Shown: piece by piece, positions 1 through 8,264 of the stretch | Position numbering within the stretch: the stretch's first letter is position 1 | Layout: each line of letters opens with the position of its first letter | DNA from: Chloroflexia bacterium | Lineage (GTDB): Bacteria > Chloroflexota > Chloroflexia > Thermomicrobiales > JALYUS01 | Assembly (NCBI GenBank): GCA_025924435.1 | Contig: JAICIL010000069.1 | Location: 1 to 16,225, forward strand | Direction: 5' to 3' | Length of the DNA stretch: 16,225 bases | The notes under the pieces: generated by a model | What the model was told of the DNA's origin: nothing | Seen by the model: the letters and a program-made list of their open reading frames with translations, nothing else | Databases searched by the model: none | Made by a program: the position numbers and the translations under genes

Positions 1-1787
1 GCGCTCGCGGCCCAGACGTTGTTGAGATAGTAGATCGGAAGGACAAGCGCCTTGTCCATGATGAGGTGTTGCGCCTTCGCATAGATCTGCTTGCGCTTCT
101 CCGGATCGAGGGCCGCAGTGCCTTGATCGAGGAGGCTGTCGAACTCCGGGTCCTTGTAGAAGGTGAAGTTGAAGCCACCGATGCTGCGCGAGTGGAGGTA
201 GATGCCGAGGATGTCCGGGTCCTGATAGACGGCGATCTTGAAGTCAATATTGTGCTGCCCCTGCAGTTCGGCGGCCTTGAGCGCGGTCCCGGCGATCACC
301 TGGACATCCACCTGAACGCCGAGCGGCTTCCACTGCGCCTGGAGGAACTGGGCGATGGCGCTATCCTCCTCCGAGGTGCCGATCAAACAGGCGATCTTGA
401 ACTGCTGGCCGCCCTTCTCGCGGACACCGCCGCTCCCCATCTTCCAGCCCGCGGTATCCAGCAATTGCGCCGCTTTTGCCGCATCGTACGGATATTGCCC
501 CTCGACCGTCTTGTCGTAGCCGAAGGTGGGCGGGCTGAGCGGCGCGCTCGCGGGGGGGAAGACGTCCTGGAAGAGCGTCTTGACGAGTTCGGCCCGGTTG
601 AAGCCGTAGCTGAGCGCCTGGCGGACCTCCAACTGGTCGAACGGCGGCTTGGCGGTATTGAAATCGATCCACTTGGGCCCGCCGGTGCGCGGCGCGATGA
701 GCATCTGCTGCGCGGCGTTGGCCTTGATCTTCGCGACATTCTGCGTCGGCACGGCGGTGATGATCTGCGCCTCGCCGGTATCGAGGAGCGCCTGCCGGGG
801 CGCGCTCTCCGGGACGAAGCGCCAGATCATCTGGTCGAGGTAGGCGGGGCCTTTATTCTTGAAGATGTCCGGCGCCCACTTGTAATCCGGGTTGCGGACC
901 ATCGTGCATTGCTGCTTCTGGACCCACTCCTTGAACATGAAAGGGCCGGTACCGACCGGGTTGAACGGGAAATCCGCGCCGTACTTCTTGACGGCGGTCG
1001 GCGAGACGATGCCCATGAAGGCCGTCGTCACGCCGCCGAGGAAGGGCGCGAACGGCTGCTTGAACTTGACCATCACGGTGTTGTCATCCACGACGTCCGT
1101 GCCGTCATACTGCGAGCCCAGGATGGCGATCGCCGACGACGATTTGACCGCCGGATCGATGATGCGATCGAACGAGAACTTGACCGCCGCCGCGTTGAAG
1201 GGCGTCCCGTCGTGGAACTTGACATCCTTGCGGAGTGTGAAAATGTAGCTCTTCTGGTCGTCCGCCAGTTTCCAGGAGGTCGCGAGCCACGGATAGATCT
1301 TAAAGCTCGTGTCCATCGCCAGAAGCTGGTCGAACATGTGCATCTCGAGCGTGTACGCGTCCACGCCGGAGAGACCGCCGGGGTCGAGGCCGGTCGGTTC
1401 GGCGGCGTCCCCGATCGTGAGCTTGCCACCGACGACCGGTGCGCCGGACGCGGCGCTCGTCGCGGCGGCGGTCGGCGGCGCACCGGCGGCGGCGGATGCC
1501 CCGACCGTTGTCGCGGATGGAGCGGAGACGGACGCGGCGGCGGCGGTTGGTTGCCCGGCATTGACGGGCCGTGCGGTCGGCACGGGCGTCGGCGTCGCTT
1601 GCGGGGCGGCACCGGTCGCCGTCGGCGCGGTGCTCCCACCGCCGCAGGCGTCCAGGATCGTCGCGATCGTGGACGCCGAAAGCCCGATTGCGGCGGCGCG
1701 TCGCAGGAACGCGCGCCGGGTGATCCGGCCGTAGAGCAGTTGCGCGGAGAGCAGTTGCGCCTCGGCAAAGGTGCGATCGGATTCCAT
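1..1787 (-). CDS. ABC transporter substrate-binding lipoprotein, family 5 (peptide/nickel type), C-terminus cut by window edge
   Basis: Captures a ligand outside the membrane, probably a peptide or similar amphiphile, and hands it to an ABC importer; permease and ATPase genes would lie beyond the left edge. The start is ATG at 1787, preceded by AAGGAGG about 8 nt upstream. Residues 24-30 (TRRAFLR) match the Tat twin-arginine motif. A hydrophobic stretch follows and ends in the lipobox LDAC, with the lipidated Cys at residue 48 followed by GGG. Residues about 52-120 are an Ala/Thr/Pro-rich linker. The SBP_bac_5 fold begins near residue 124 (KLTIGDAAEPTGLDP) and carries family-typical stretches such as FTLRKDVKFHDGTPFNA and NPVGTGPFMFKEW. 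The frame stays open to base 3 (595 codons), where it reads PIYYLNNVWAAS, typical of the last part of these proteins, so only a short C-terminal piece is missing. It is transcribed divergently from the Lrp-peptidase cluster, which supports a peptide ligand. The exact ligand cannot be told from sequence. Confidence 0.93.
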   Translation of the reverse strand, partial: MESDRTFAEAQLLSAQLLYGRITRRAFLRRAAAIGLSASTIATILDACGGGSTAPTATGAAPQATPTPVPTARPVNAGQPTAAAASVSAPSATTVGASAAAGAPPTAAATSAASGAPVVGGKLTIGDAAEPTGLDPGGLSGVDAYTLEMHMFDQLLAMDTSFKIYPWLATSWKLADDQKSYIFTLRKDVKFHDGTPFNAAAVKFSFDRIIDPAVKSSSAIAILGSQYDGTDVVDDNTVMVKFKQPFAPFLGGVTTAFMGIVSPTAVKKYGADFPFNPVGTGPFMFKEWVQKQQCTMVRNPDYKWAPDIFKNKGPAYLDQMIWRFVPESAPRQALLDTGEAQIITAVPTQNVAKIKANAAQQMLIAPRTGGPKWIDFNTAKPPFDQLEVRQALSYGFNRAELVKTLFQDVFPPASAPLSPPTFGYDKTVEGQYPYDAAKAAQLLDTAGWKMGSGGVREKGGQQFKIACLIGTSEEDSAIAQFLQAQWKPLGVQVDVQVIAGTALKAAELQGQHNIDFKIAVYQDPDILGIYLHSRSIGGFNFTFYKDPEFDSLLDQGTAALDPEKRKQIYAKAQHLIMDKALVLPIYYLNNVWAAS

Positions 1788-1971
1788 GGGACGCTCCTCC
1801 TTGCGAGATCGGGAAAAGGATGCCGTCTGTCCCATCCGGTGCACGCACGTCGGTAGAGATAATCGCGCACCGTGCGATCCGCGAAATGCGCGCAACGCGG
1901 GCCGGCGTGTCGTTGCTGAAGACCGTGCGTGGCTCGCAGACGCGCGGTGCGGCGCGGATTCGGTGTGGTGC

Positions 1972-2000
1972 AGTCTAGCAGCGCACATCGCCGCTGTCAA
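1972..2000 (-). promoter_or_regulatory. Sigma-70-type promoter for the solute-binding protein gene
   Basis: On the minus strand, TTGACA (2000-1995) and TAGACT (1977-1972) are separated by exactly 17 bp, a near-consensus promoter. Transcription would begin near 1965, leaving a leader of about 178 nt before the ATG at 1787. I see no recognisable riboswitch in that leader. Confidence 0.75.
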
Positions 2001-2011
2001 CGGCCTTGACA
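1995..2011. promoter_or_regulatory. Palindrome formed by two back-to-back -35 elements (candidate operator)
   Basis: TGTCAA-CGGCC-TTGACA is a perfect 6-bp inverted repeat with a 5-bp centre. Each half is the consensus -35 hexamer of one of the two divergent promoters. The half-sites are 11 bp apart centre to centre, about one helical turn, which is suitable for a dimeric regulator. The adjacent Lrp/AsnC gene is the obvious candidate ligand-responsive binder, but that is inference. Confidence 0.5.
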
Positions 2012-2034
2012 ACGAATTCCACAGGATTCATTAT
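2006..2034 (+). promoter_or_regulatory. Candidate promoter for the Lrp-peptidase operon
   Basis: TTGACA at 2006-2011 is a perfect -35. At 17-bp spacing lies CATTAT (2029-2034), inside the AT-rich run ATTCATTATATGAATT. Slightly shifted -10 choices in that run (for example TTATAT at 2031) are possible. Transcription would begin near 2041, giving a leader of under 30 nt to the Lrp start codon. Confidence 0.6.
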
Positions 2035-2067
2035 ATGAATTGACGATATACGCCAAAATTGGACGGT

Positions 2068-2649
2068 ATGATGACGAAGATCGATGTCACGGACCATTGC
2101 ATCATCGCGCTCTTGCAGGCGGATGGCCGCCTGCAACACACGGACCTCGCCCGTCGCCTCGGCATTCCCGAGGCGACGGTGCGCAGGAGGATGAAGCGGC
2201 TCCTGGACGAGCGGGTCATGCAGATTGTGGCGGTGCCCGATCCGTACAAGATCGGCTACGACACCCATGCCATCGTCGGGTTGCGGGTGCAGCCGGGCAA
2301 GATCGGGGAGGTGATCGCCGTCCTCGATCCGCTGCCCCAGATCCGCTACATCGGCGTGACGGCGGGGACGTACGATGTCGTCATCGAGGCGCTCTTCGAG
2401 AACAACGACGCGCTGCGCCACTTCCTCACCGACACGCTCGGCCGGATCGAGGGACTCCAGGGGACCGAGACTTCGTACGTCCTCGATGTGGCGAAGCGGG
2501 TCTACTCGGTCGGCGTCACGGTTGAGCCGGACAAGGAGTGCCGCACACCGGACGACGTGGCGATCGTGGCGCGGTGCGAGGAGGCGCTCGCGGAAATCAA
2601 GCGGCCCCCGGCAGGTGGCGACGGAGAGAATGGGCGCCATAGCGGTTGA
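2068..2649 (+). CDS. Lrp/AsnC family transcriptional regulator
   Basis: DNA-binding regulator of amino-acid or peptide metabolism, 193 residues. The N-terminal winged helix-turn-helix occupies residues about 6-60, with the recognition part around LARRLGIPEATVRRRMKRL (28-46). The RAM/AsnC ligand-binding domain covers residues about 66-145 and contains the typical VTAGTYDVVIEAL (97-109), whose G-x-Y-D signature is part of the effector pocket. A 45-residue polar tail beyond the RAM domain makes it longer than the usual 140-160 residues. Two ATGs in tandem (2068 and 2071) and an in-frame TTG at 2059 are possible starts. None has a good Shine-Dalgarno site, so initiation may be weak or on a nearly leaderless mRNA. 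It is the first gene of the run with the hydrolase, M28 and S9 peptidases and is divergent from the binding protein, so it probably controls both. The effector (amino acid or peptide product) is unknown. Confidence 0.92.
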   Translation: MMTKIDVTDHCIIALLQADGRLQHTDLARRLGIPEATVRRRMKRLLDERVMQIVAVPDPYKIGYDTHAIVGLRVQPGKIGEVIAVLDPLPQIRYIGVTAGTYDVVIEALFENNDALRHFLTDTLGRIEGLQGTETSYVLDVAKRVYSVGVTVEPDKECRTPDDVAIVARCEEALAEIKRPPAGGDGENGRHSG

Positions 2650-2701
2650 TCGCGCGGCGTACGGCGACGGTTGCGGCGGATGGTTGGAGGGAGGAGCGCA
2701 C

Positions 2702-3523
2702 ATGCCGAGAATCACCGCGGGGGATCTCGAACTCTTTTACGAATCGGTCGGTGAGGGCACGCCGCTCGTCCTGCAGGCGCACCATCACATCAGTTGGATG
2801 CCCTATCAGGCGCCCTATTTCTCGCAGTTCTACCGGGTTATCACCTTCGACCGGCGCGGCACCGGCCGCTCCGCCAGCCCGCCCGGAACATGGACGGTCG
2901 CCGATTTCGCGCGCGACTGCAAGAACCTCCTGGACGCGCTCGGCATCGAGCGCGCCATCGTCGGCGGCGCATCCCTCGGCGGGGCAATCTCCTGCCAGTT
3001 CGGCCTCGATTATCCGGAGCGGTCGCTCGCGCTCGTCATCGGGCACACCGGCCCGTACATCTGGCCGCTCGGGGCGGAATGGATCGAGGAGCAGGTGGCC
3101 GCCGTCGAGCGGGGCGAGCGGCCGGTCGTGATGCAGCCGCGCTCCTATGCGTGGGAAGAGGAAGGGCCGCCGACCGCCAACCCCGCGCGCGATGGCACGC
3201 CCGCGGCCCTCTTCGCGCAAACGCTCACCGCGGGGCCTGGCGGCGCGCCGGATGCGACAATCCGCATGCTCCGCTCGCTCAGTCCGAGCAACTGGGATCT
3301 CCGCCCGCGCTACCCGGAGTTGAACCGGCTGGATATTCCGGCCCTCGTCATTGTCGGCGGGCACGAGCCCCAGAAGACGATCGAACTCTCGTACGAGTGG
3401 CACCGGCAGATCCCCGGCAGCGAGTTCGCGATCCTGCCGGACGCCTACCACGGCGCGGCGCGCGAGGAACCCGTCGCCTGGAACGCCCGCGTCCACGGCT
3501 TCCTCAAGCGGCACGGTCTCTGA
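2702..3523 (+). CDS. Alpha/beta hydrolase
   Basis: Serine hydrolase of the alpha/beta fold (273 residues), probably an esterase, amidase or proline-iminopeptidase-like enzyme in the cytoplasm; no signal peptide is visible. The start ATG at 2702 follows GGAGGGAGGAG. The nucleophile elbow is GGASLGGA with Ser91. RVITFDRRGTGRS (45-57) is the usual strand-4 region, and HHH at 27-29 occupies the oxyanion-loop position that is normally HG. The catalytic His is in ILPDAYHGAAREE near the C-terminus. The acid residue is less clear: the strand-7 end reads VIVGGHEPQK, so Glu, not the common Asp, may serve. It lies 52 nt after the Lrp gene and 40 nt before the M28 gene, so it is probably in one operon with them. 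Substrate unknown; the context suggests hydrolysis of small peptide, amide or ester products. Confidence 0.88.
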   Translation: MPRITAGDLELFYESVGEGTPLVLQAHHHISWMPYQAPYFSQFYRVITFDRRGTGRSASPPGTWTVADFARDCKNLLDALGIERAIVGGASLGGAISCQFGLDYPERSLALVIGHTGPYIWPLGAEWIEEQVAAVERGERPVVMQPRSYAWEEEGPPTANPARDGTPAALFAQTLTAGPGGAPDATIRMLRSLSPSNWDLRPRYPELNRLDIPALVIVGGHEPQKTIELSYEWHRQIPGSEFAILPDAYHGAAREEPVAWNARVHGFLKRHGL

Positions 3524-3563
3524 TTAATTCCGTATCCGAAGCGGATGAAGGGGGTTGGGACAG

Positions 3564-5351
3564 ATGGCGACCGTTGGTTCCTGGAAGGATCGCGATCTCG
3601 AAGGGCAGATACTCGGCGATATTGGCATTGATGTGCCGTGGGCGCTCGTTGAGCGCTTCACCGAATTGACGCGGCTCTCGGGTTCGGACGACGAGGCGCG
3701 GGCGGTTACCGCCATCACGGACCGTCTCACGGAATACGGGGTGCCACACACCGTCCACCATCCGGTCTGCCTCATCAGCCTGCCCGGCAAGGCGACCTTG
3801 CGGACGACGGGCGACGGGGGCCGGGAATACCGCGTGAAGACGCCGTCCTTCTCGCCCGCCACCGGCGGGGTCGAGGTCACCGGCGAACTGGTCTACATCC
3901 CCGGCCATCAAGCGGGCGGGATCAACGAACTCTTCAGCGATCGCCGCGCCGCCACGGGCACGGAGGACTTGCGCGGCAAGATCGTGCTGACCGAAGGACT
4001 CGGCATGGCGGCGCGCGGCTTCGATCTGGAGAAGTCCGGCGCTCTGGCGGCGATCTTCATCAACCCCGGCGAGGGCATTCACGAGGGGATCACGACGACC
4101 TCCTGGGGCTCGCCGGATCTCGACTCGCTCGGCCGCACGCCGCCGGTGCCCATCCTGACGATCAATAAGCCCGACGGAAACGACCTGATCCGACAAGTAG
4201 CGGCGGGGCGCGTGGCGGTCGCGTTCTCCAATCGGGTCGAGATCGGCTGGCGGCCGATCCCCGTCACGGTCGCCGAGATTCGCGGCGCCCAGGCGCCGGA
4301 GGAGTTCGTGCTCGTGCACGGCCACCTCGATTCCTGGCATGTCGGCATCGGCGACAACGCGACGGGCGATGCGACGCTCCTCGAACTCGCGCGCGTCTTC
4401 CATCGTCATCGCGACCAACTGGCGCGCTCGCTGCGCATCGCCTGGTGGAGCGGCCACTCGCACGGTCGCTACGCGGGCAGCACCTGGTACGCGGACACCT
4501 TCGCCCTCGATCTCATGGAGCACTGCGTCAGCCATATCAATATTGACTCGCCGGGCTGCCGCTGGGCGACGGTCTATGAGGACGTGATGTGGGTCGCCGA
4601 GGCGGAGGAACTCGCCAAAGCGACGATCAAGGATGTGACGGGCCAGGATGCCACCGGCTTACGGCCCCTGCGCGCCGGGGATTGCTCGTTCAACAACATC
4701 GGCCTGCCGATCTACTTCATGCTCTCCTCCACGATGCCCGCCGACCTCCGCAAGGAGAAAGGGTACTACGCGGTTGGCGGCTGCGGGGCGAATATCGCCT
4801 GGCATACCGAGGGCGACACGCTGGAGATCGCCGACCGGGACAACCTGTTGCGCGACATCAAGGTCTACGCCGCCGCCGTGCTGCGGTCGCTCAATGCGCC
4901 CGTCCACCCCTTCGATTACCGCGCGGCGACCGATGATCTGCGCGGCCATGTGGAACGCTACGCCGGGGCGGCGGGGAGCAAATTCGACTTCACGCCGTCG
5001 CTCGACGCCCTGCGGCGCCTCCGCGCGCGCCTGGATGCGTTCTATGCCGCCATCGAGTCACGCCCGCCGTCCGATGCGGCGGGCGCGCGCGACGCGAACG
5101 GGGTGCAGCGCACGCTTGGCCGCGAACTGGTCTCCGTCAACTTCAGCCGGGACGGGCGCTTCCGGCAGGATGCGGCACGCTCGACGCCGCCGGTGCCGGA
5201 CCTCGCGCCCGCCACCCAACTGGCCGCGCTCGCGGCGGATGACGACATGGCGCGGGTGATCGCCATTCACCTCACACGCGGGCAGAATCGCCTCGTCTGG
5301 GCGTGCCGGAGCGCCGAACGGGCGATTGACCGATTCCTCGACGGAGGGTGA
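3564..5351 (+). CDS. M28-family metallopeptidase-like protein with PA-type insert and altered catalytic motif
   Basis: Resembles zinc aminopeptidases of clan MH (595 residues). ATG 3564 is chosen because AAGGGGG lies about 9 nt upstream; a TTG at 3555 lies inside that site. A small ATCCG/CGGAT hairpin (3534-3546) precedes it. Residues about 90-225 look like a protease-associated domain (GELVYIPGHQ, LRGKIVLTEG, GALAAIFINP). The catalytic part follows: HGHLDSW gives His254, GDNATG gives Asp264, INIDSPG gives Asp328 and WHTEGDT gives His414, matching four of the five M28 metal ligands in order. The motif that normally reads E-E-x-G-x-x-G-S is GHSHGRYAGS here, with His298-Ser299 in place of the general-base and ligand glutamates. 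Activity may therefore differ from a standard aminopeptidase. There is no signal peptide, so it is probably cytoplasmic. The C-terminal 120 residues are helical with no domain I recognise. It ends 6 nt before the S9 peptidase gene. Confidence 0.85.
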   Translation: MATVGSWKDRDLEGQILGDIGIDVPWALVERFTELTRLSGSDDEARAVTAITDRLTEYGVPHTVHHPVCLISLPGKATLRTTGDGGREYRVKTPSFSPATGGVEVTGELVYIPGHQAGGINELFSDRRAATGTEDLRGKIVLTEGLGMAARGFDLEKSGALAAIFINPGEGIHEGITTTSWGSPDLDSLGRTPPVPILTINKPDGNDLIRQVAAGRVAVAFSNRVEIGWRPIPVTVAEIRGAQAPEEFVLVHGHLDSWHVGIGDNATGDATLLELARVFHRHRDQLARSLRIAWWSGHSHGRYAGSTWYADTFALDLMEHCVSHINIDSPGCRWATVYEDVMWVAEAEELAKATIKDVTGQDATGLRPLRAGDCSFNNIGLPIYFMLSSTMPADLRKEKGYYAVGGCGANIAWHTEGDTLEIADRDNLLRDIKVYAAAVLRSLNAPVHPFDYRAATDDLRGHVERYAGAAGSKFDFTPSLDALRRLRARLDAFYAAIESRPPSDAAGARDANGVQRTLGRELVSVNFSRDGRFRQDAARSTPPVPDLAPATQLAALAADDDMARVIAIHLTRGQNRLVWACRSAERAIDRFLDGG

Positions 5352-5357
5352 TGAGCG

Positions 5358-7178
5358 ATGCGCACGATCGAAGAACTCGTCGACATTCCCGCCGCCGGAT
5401 TCCCGTGCTGGTCGCCGGACGGATCGCGCCTCGCCTACCTCCTCGACCGGCCGGAGGTCGGTTGGCAACTCTGGCTCTACGAGGCCGCGACCGCCGAGCG
5501 CCGGATGGTGAGCGATCGCCCGGTGCGGCCGGGTCGCCCCGCGTGGTCGCCGGACGGGGCGTCGGTCGCCGTCGTCCGGGGGAACAGCGAGGGTGGGTCG
5601 GCGATCTGGCTCGTGGCGGTGGACGGCGAGGCCGACGCGCGGCGGCTCGCCGGGGGCGCCTGGGAGACGCGCTCGCCCGCATTCTCGCCGGACGGCGCAT
5701 CGGTCGCGTTCATCAGCGGCGAGGCGGGCACGCTCGATATCTGGCTGGCCCCCGCCGCCGGTGGCGCGGCGACACGGCTGACCGAGGCGACCAATCCGCT
5801 CGATGAACCGCGGTGGACGCCGCAGTGGTCGCCGGATGGCAGCTGGATTGCCTATGTCTCCTCCCGCTCCGGCGAGCGGAACAACGACGATCTCTGGTTC
5901 GTCTCGCCGGACGGGAATCACCATCGTCAGATGACGACCGGGCTGATCGTCAACACCGATGCCGCCTGGTCGCCCGATGGCGCGCGGATCGCGCTCGTCG
6001 GCAACACGACCAACGAGCATTGGTACGGGGACGATGCCGATGTCTGGTCCATCGCCGCCGGGGAAGGGCCGCCCGTGCGGCTCACACCGGCAGGCGGGCA
6101 CTCGTGGCGACTCGAGGGCGGCGGGCTGGCCTGGGCACCGGACGGCGGCGCGATCTACGCGCTCTCGCATCGCAACGGCGATCGCACTATCACCGCCGTC
6201 CCCGCCGATGGCGGCGTGCGCACCGCCGTGGCGAATCTGCCCGGCACGATCACCGATTTCGCGCTCTCCCCCGATGGCCGGACGATCGCCTACATCCACG
6301 CGTCGCAGACCGGCCCGCCCGACCTCTTCATCATGCCCGTGGCCGGTGGCCGCCCGGCGCGGATCACCGACTGCGGCGATGGGGTCAACCGGACGGCGCT
6401 CCAGCGGCCGGAACGCATCCCGTATCGCTCCTTCGATGGGCTGTATTGCGACGCCTACCTCTATCTCCCGCCCGATTTCGACGAAGGCGACGCCTATCCG
6501 GGTTTGATTCAGGTCCATGGGGGCGGCACGAACTCGTACGGCAACGGCTGGCATCCGGTGGAGCAATGGCTGGCGGCGCAGGGCTTCGTGGTCATGGCCG
6601 TCGAGTATCGCGGATCGAGCGGGTACGGTCGCGATTTCGCGGGCCTCTCGTACGCCGATTGGGGCGGCGGCCAGACGCGCGACGCGGTCGCGGCGGGGGA
6701 GTGGCTGCGCTCGCAGCCGTACATCACCAACGTGGGCATCTACGGCGGTAGTTACGGGGGCTATCTGACGCTCCACAGCATCGTCGCGGCCCCCGACCTC
6801 TTCGCCGCGGCGGTGGACATGTACGGGAAGACGAACATGTTCACGGCGCAGCGGCACGCGGACCGCGTGGGCCGGGTCTTTGTGGCGCGGGACTACTGGG
6901 GCCGCCTCGCGCACGAGATCCCGGAGGCGATGGAACGCGCGGGGACAGCGCGGCGCCTGGAGCGCATCCATACACCGCTGCTCATCCTGCACGGAGACCA
7001 GGACCCTCGTGTGCCGCCCATCGAATCCGCCCAGGTGGCCGAGACGATGCGACAGGCCGGTCTTGCGCATGAGTACGTCGTCTATCCCGGCGAGGGGCAT
7101 GGGTTCCGCAAACGGGAGCATCGCATTGATTGCTATCGCCGCATGCTCGCCTGGTTCCGGCGGTACTTGGTGGCGTGA
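5358..7178 (+). CDS. S9 family peptidase (prolyl oligopeptidase / acylaminoacyl-peptidase type)
   Basis: Serine peptidase that cuts short oligopeptides inside the cell (606 residues); no signal peptide. The start ATG at 5358 lies 9 nt after GGAGGG. The N-terminal half is a beta-propeller gate with seven PD40/TolB-type repeats of the form W-S-P-D-G-x-x-hydrophobic-A (for example WSPDGSRLAY and FSPDGASVAF), consistent with seven blades. The C-terminal alpha/beta hydrolase half holds the nucleophile in YGGSYGGY (Ser465), the acid in HGDQDPRVP (Asp549) and the histidine in GEGHGF (His581), a complete triad in the right order. Length and layout are normal for S9C-type acylaminoacyl peptidases. It starts only 6 nt after the M28-like gene, so they are almost certainly cotranscribed. 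The pair suggests stepwise breakdown of imported peptides. S9B/DPP4-like specificity cannot be excluded. Confidence 0.95.
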   Translation: MRTIEELVDIPAAGFPCWSPDGSRLAYLLDRPEVGWQLWLYEAATAERRMVSDRPVRPGRPAWSPDGASVAVVRGNSEGGSAIWLVAVDGEADARRLAGGAWETRSPAFSPDGASVAFISGEAGTLDIWLAPAAGGAATRLTEATNPLDEPRWTPQWSPDGSWIAYVSSRSGERNNDDLWFVSPDGNHHRQMTTGLIVNTDAAWSPDGARIALVGNTTNEHWYGDDADVWSIAAGEGPPVRLTPAGGHSWRLEGGGLAWAPDGGAIYALSHRNGDRTITAVPADGGVRTAVANLPGTITDFALSPDGRTIAYIHASQTGPPDLFIMPVAGGRPARITDCGDGVNRTALQRPERIPYRSFDGLYCDAYLYLPPDFDEGDAYPGLIQVHGGGTNSYGNGWHPVEQWLAAQGFVVMAVEYRGSSGYGRDFAGLSYADWGGGQTRDAVAAGEWLRSQPYITNVGIYGGSYGGYLTLHSIVAAPDLFAAAVDMYGKTNMFTAQRHADRVGRVFVARDYWGRLAHEIPEAMERAGTARRLERIHTPLLILHGDQDPRVPPIESAQVAETMRQAGLAHEYVVYPGEGHGFRKREHRIDCYRRMLAWFRRYLVA

Positions 7179-7227
7179 GCGCGGCCCGGGTCGGCGGGGA
7201 TGCTTTCTCCGGTGCGCCAGCGTCTCC

Positions 7228-7255
7228 TTGCTTGCGGCGAAGCATCGGGTAGACT
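7228..7255 (+). promoter_or_regulatory. Candidate promoter before the HpcH/HpaI-type gene
   Basis: TTGCTT (7228-7233) and TAGACT (7250-7255) are 16 bp apart in the 174-nt gap after the S9 gene. The -10 is identical to that of the solute-binding protein promoter, but the -35 is poor. An inverted pair GATGCTT (7199-7205) / AAGCATC (7240-7246) overlaps it and could be an operator or a weak terminator. Confidence 0.35.
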
Positions 7256-7352
7256 GTGCAACGGAGCGCGATGGGCGGCCCGAAGTGTTCACGAGCGAGA
7301 ATGCGTGCAAGCCGACCCGCCACAGTGCGTGCGAGCAGGAAAGGAGCGTATC

Positions 7353-8228
7353 GTGCCGCGAGTCAACCGCTGTGTCGAACTCTTCGAGCAGGATCAGCCG
7401 GTCTATTACGCCCCGCCGGGCGAGCGGACCTACGAGGGTGGCGTCGAGGCCGCGCGGACGTGGGCCGACTACATCGTCTACGACATCGAGCACCACCCGT
7501 TCGACATGAACGCGCTGCGCGCCTACATGGCCGGGCTGATCGCCGGTGGCCCGACGCGTAGCGGCCACCGCACCCCCGCCGTGATCGTCACGCTGCCCTT
7601 CGACGGCACCAGCCCGGACGTTGTCCGCGCCAACTCGTGGGTGATCAAGCAGGTGCTCGCCTGCGGCGTCCACGGCCTGCTGCTCGTCCACGCCGAGTCG
7701 CCCGAGGCGGTGAAGGCGTTCGTCGAGTGCTCGCGCTACCCATTCAACCGCATCGGCGTCGGGGAGGGGCTGGACGAGGGGCGGCGCGGCGGCGGCGGCC
7801 AGGCCGATGCCGCCGCCATCTGGGGCGTCCCGGTGCGCGAGTACCTCGACATCGCCGACCCGTGGCCGCTCAACCCGCGCGGCGAATTGCTGCTCGGCCT
7901 GAAGATCGAGAACAAGCGCGCCCTGTCGAACTGCGAACTGAGCCTGCGGGTGCCCGGCCTCTCCTTCGCGGAGTGGGGCCCCGGCGACATGGGCATGTCC
8001 CTCGGCTTCCCCGACAACCACGACGAGCCGTACCCGCCCGAAATGGAGAATGCCCGCAGCCGCGTGCTCGCCGCCTGCCGGGCGAACGATATCCGCTTCC
8101 TCAGTTCGGTCTACGCGCACAACGTGGCGATGCGGATTGACGAAGGCGTGCGAATCTGCGCCGGGCGGGACGGCGAGGCGGCGGCGAAGATCGGCCGCGA
8201 GTACACCAAGCGCACCATGCCGGTCTAA
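7353..8228 (+). CDS. HpcH/HpaI aldolase family protein
   Basis: Class II (metal-dependent) aldolase-type TIM barrel acting on pyruvate-derived or other 2-oxo acid adducts, 291 residues. GTG 7353 is the start because AGGAG lies 7 nt before it; the frame is open further upstream without an RBS. Visible family landmarks are WADYIVYDIEHHPFD (38-51) with the base-bearing E-H, RYPFNRIGVGEG (128-139), KIENK (184-188) with metal-ligand Glu186, and GPGDMGMSLG (209-218) with metal-ligand Asp212. The strand that carries the pyruvate-binding Arg in HpaI (PVIRPVEG) reads AVIVTLPFDG here, so that Arg is not evident and the substrate may differ. A Gly/Arg-rich loop at 143-150 is inserted near the active-site mouth. 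The gene is followed after 36 nt by the MBL-fold hydrolase and probably shares its transcript. The pathway is unknown. Confidence 0.85.
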   Translation: MPRVNRCVELFEQDQPVYYAPPGERTYEGGVEAARTWADYIVYDIEHHPFDMNALRAYMAGLIAGGPTRSGHRTPAVIVTLPFDGTSPDVVRANSWVIKQVLACGVHGLLLVHAESPEAVKAFVECSRYPFNRIGVGEGLDEGRRGGGGQADAAAIWGVPVREYLDIADPWPLNPRGELLLGLKIENKRALSNCELSLRVPGLSFAEWGPGDMGMSLGFPDNHDEPYPPEMENARSRVLAACRANDIRFLSSVYAHNVAMRIDEGVRICAGRDGEAAAKIGREYTKRTMPV

Positions 8229-8264
8229 CGCGATGGATAGCCTTTCCCGTAGTCGGAGCGAGCG

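Noticed and set aside
66..1856. A 596-codon open frame on the plus strand
   Set aside because: It is the shadow of the minus-strand solute-binding protein, which has a lipobox, family motifs and a strong ribosome binding site.
1788..1994. Riboswitch or small gene in the long leader of the solute-binding protein
   Set aside because: No conserved aptamer pattern or RBS-led frame could be supported by eye.
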